NCBI GenBank assembly: GCA_002425885.1
Contig: DINC01000158.1
Location: 20,221 to 26,505, forward strand
DNA length: 6,285 nt
From: Spirochaetia bacterium UBA5550
GTDB taxonomy: Bacteria; Spirochaetota; UBA4802; UBA5550
Direction: 5' to 3'
Positions 5,505 to 6,285 of the stretch are shown piece after piece. A model generated the notes under the pieces. The model had not been told where the DNA came from, ran no database searches, and saw only the letters and a program-made list of their open reading frames with translations. Numbering within the stretch: position 1 is the first letter of the stretch; each line of letters opens with the position of its first letter. A program made the translations under genes and the position numbers.

Positions 5505-6285
5505 TCAGTTCTTTTTGGAATAAACCATATTTTTATAGTTTACCACAACTTCTTCCGCTTTTCTGTTTTCCCCTTTGAAAACATACAGCATACTGAGTCT
5601 TGTTATATCTGTGAGGTTTACTGAACTGCTCATTAAAAGCTTTTCAAGCTCAGCAATTGCTTTGTCCAGGTCTCCAATCTCCCTGACTTTGCTTTCATAT
5701 GTAAGATTCTCAAGGTACACCCGGAACTTTTCATACTCAGGATGCTGAAGAATTGCCTCTTTCAGATGTTTTACAGCTTCGTCATATCTCCCCAGGTGGA
5801 AACAGCAGAATCCGTAATACTTATTGATGAATTCTTTATTATCAGCGATATTCCAGATTGCATCAAGATGCTCAATTACCCTGTTGTAATCTTTCCTCTC
5901 ATAATAAATATGGGAGAGCATATAGTTGGCTTTAAGATGCATCCTGTCAGCAGCAACAACTTTCAGAAGATACTTTTCCGCATTGTCGTAGTCTTTCAGG
6001 TTATAGAGTGTGAGCCCGGTATAGTAGTTGCCGTCGTTATAATCCGGTTTAATCGAAATCGAATCAAAGAAGTAGTCCAGAGCTCGTTTATAATTTCCGG
6101 AATTGTAATACTCTACTCCGAGATTCAGAAGTATTTTGTGATTTTTTTCAATGTCAAGAGCCATATTGTATGTGGATATGGCCAGGTCGCTTTTACCCAT
6201 AATCGAGTAAAGCTCCCCCATATTATTGTAAGCTTCAATAAAATAAGGGTACATCTTTATAGCTTTCTGGTATTCCGCAAGAGCT
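5505..6285 (-). CDS. TPR-repeat protein, 5' end outside window
   Basis: Partial gene. The frame stays open to the right edge, and the codons upstream of the ATG at 6254 encode ALAEYQKAIK, the second helix of a tetratricopeptide repeat, so that ATG is internal. Counting from it, canonical repeats span about 5-38, 39-71, 72-105, 106-139 and 141-174. They show the usual pattern (YNNMGELY, NLGVEYYNSGNYKRALDYF, YYTGLTLYNLKDYDNAEKYL, YGFCCFHLGRYDEAVKHLKEA). A helical linker (about 176-210) and a degenerate repeat (about 213-246) follow, ending in basic YSKKN. TPR solenoids act as protein-protein scaffolds; the partner cannot be named. Any signal peptide or catalytic domain would be in the unseen N-terminus. 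Transcription ends at the hairpin about 30 bp past the stop. Confidence 0.9.
   Translation of the reverse strand, partial: ALAEYQKAIKMYPYFIEAYNNMGELYSIMGKSDLAISTYNMALDIEKNHKILLNLGVEYYNSGNYKRALDYFFDSISIKPDYNDGNYYTGLTLYNLKDYDNAEKYLLKVVAADRMHLKANYMLSHIYYERKDYNRVIEHLDAIWNIADNKEFINKYYGFCCFHLGRYDEAVKHLKEAILQHPEYEKFRVYLENLTYESKVREIGDLDKAIAELEKLLMSSSVNLTDITRLSMLYVFKGENRKAEEVVVNYKNMVYSKKN

Noticed and set aside
1..6285. CRISPR array, tRNA, rRNA, insertion sequence or prophage signals
   Set aside because: No regularly spaced repeats, tRNA-like clover-leaf, transposase motif or terminal inverted repeats were seen on reading both strands.

Overview
The window reads as a compact stretch of chromosome from a Gram-negative (diderm) bacterium of moderate G+C. 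It carries two lipoprotein signal peptides, consensus-like sigma-70 promoters and short intergenic gaps. There is no mobile element, CRISPR array, tRNA or rRNA. The lineage cannot be fixed from the sequence. The relaxed lipobox of the large lipoprotein and the combination of a COG1306-type hydrolase lipoprotein with a PcnB-like enzyme would suit Spirochaetota or a delta-proteobacterium-like lineage, but this is a weak inference.

Left part (1-3116, minus strand), read right to left: a small cysteine-rich lipoprotein (2865-3116), a 655-residue lipoprotein combining a degenerate beta-propeller/Asp-box region with a DUF4015 putative glycoside-hydrolase domain (786-2753), and an Sfp-type 4'-phosphopantetheinyl transferase (18-755). 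Gaps are 111 bp and 30 bp, so the last two are probably cotranscribed. A second promoter candidate lies in the 111-bp gap, followed by a perfect-arm inverted repeat at the predicted 5' end of the transcript.

Centre (3117-3319): a divergent control region with two good, oppositely oriented sigma-70 promoters, one for the cysteine-rich lipoprotein and one for pcnB, plus two copies of a split direct repeat flanking the lipoprotein promoter.

Right part: on the plus strand, a PcnB-type poly(A) polymerase (3320-4765) with a long basic tail, translationally coupled through TAATG to a very acidic 118-residue protein of unknown function (4765-5121). This gene converges on, and overlaps by 4 bp, a small helical minus-strand protein (5118-5429). 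A strong bidirectional hairpin terminator (5446-5474) separates that gene from a TPR-repeat protein (5505-6285, minus) that runs off the right edge, so its true start is outside the window.

Functionally the window mixes envelope proteins, carrier-protein activation and RNA 3'-end metabolism. No complete new pathway is evident. The more unusual points are the four CX3C pairs in the small lipoprotein, the propeller plus DUF4015 architecture, the repeat-flanked divergent promoters, the basic-tailed PcnB coupled to an acidic small protein, and the crowded convergent/terminator arrangement at 5118-5505.
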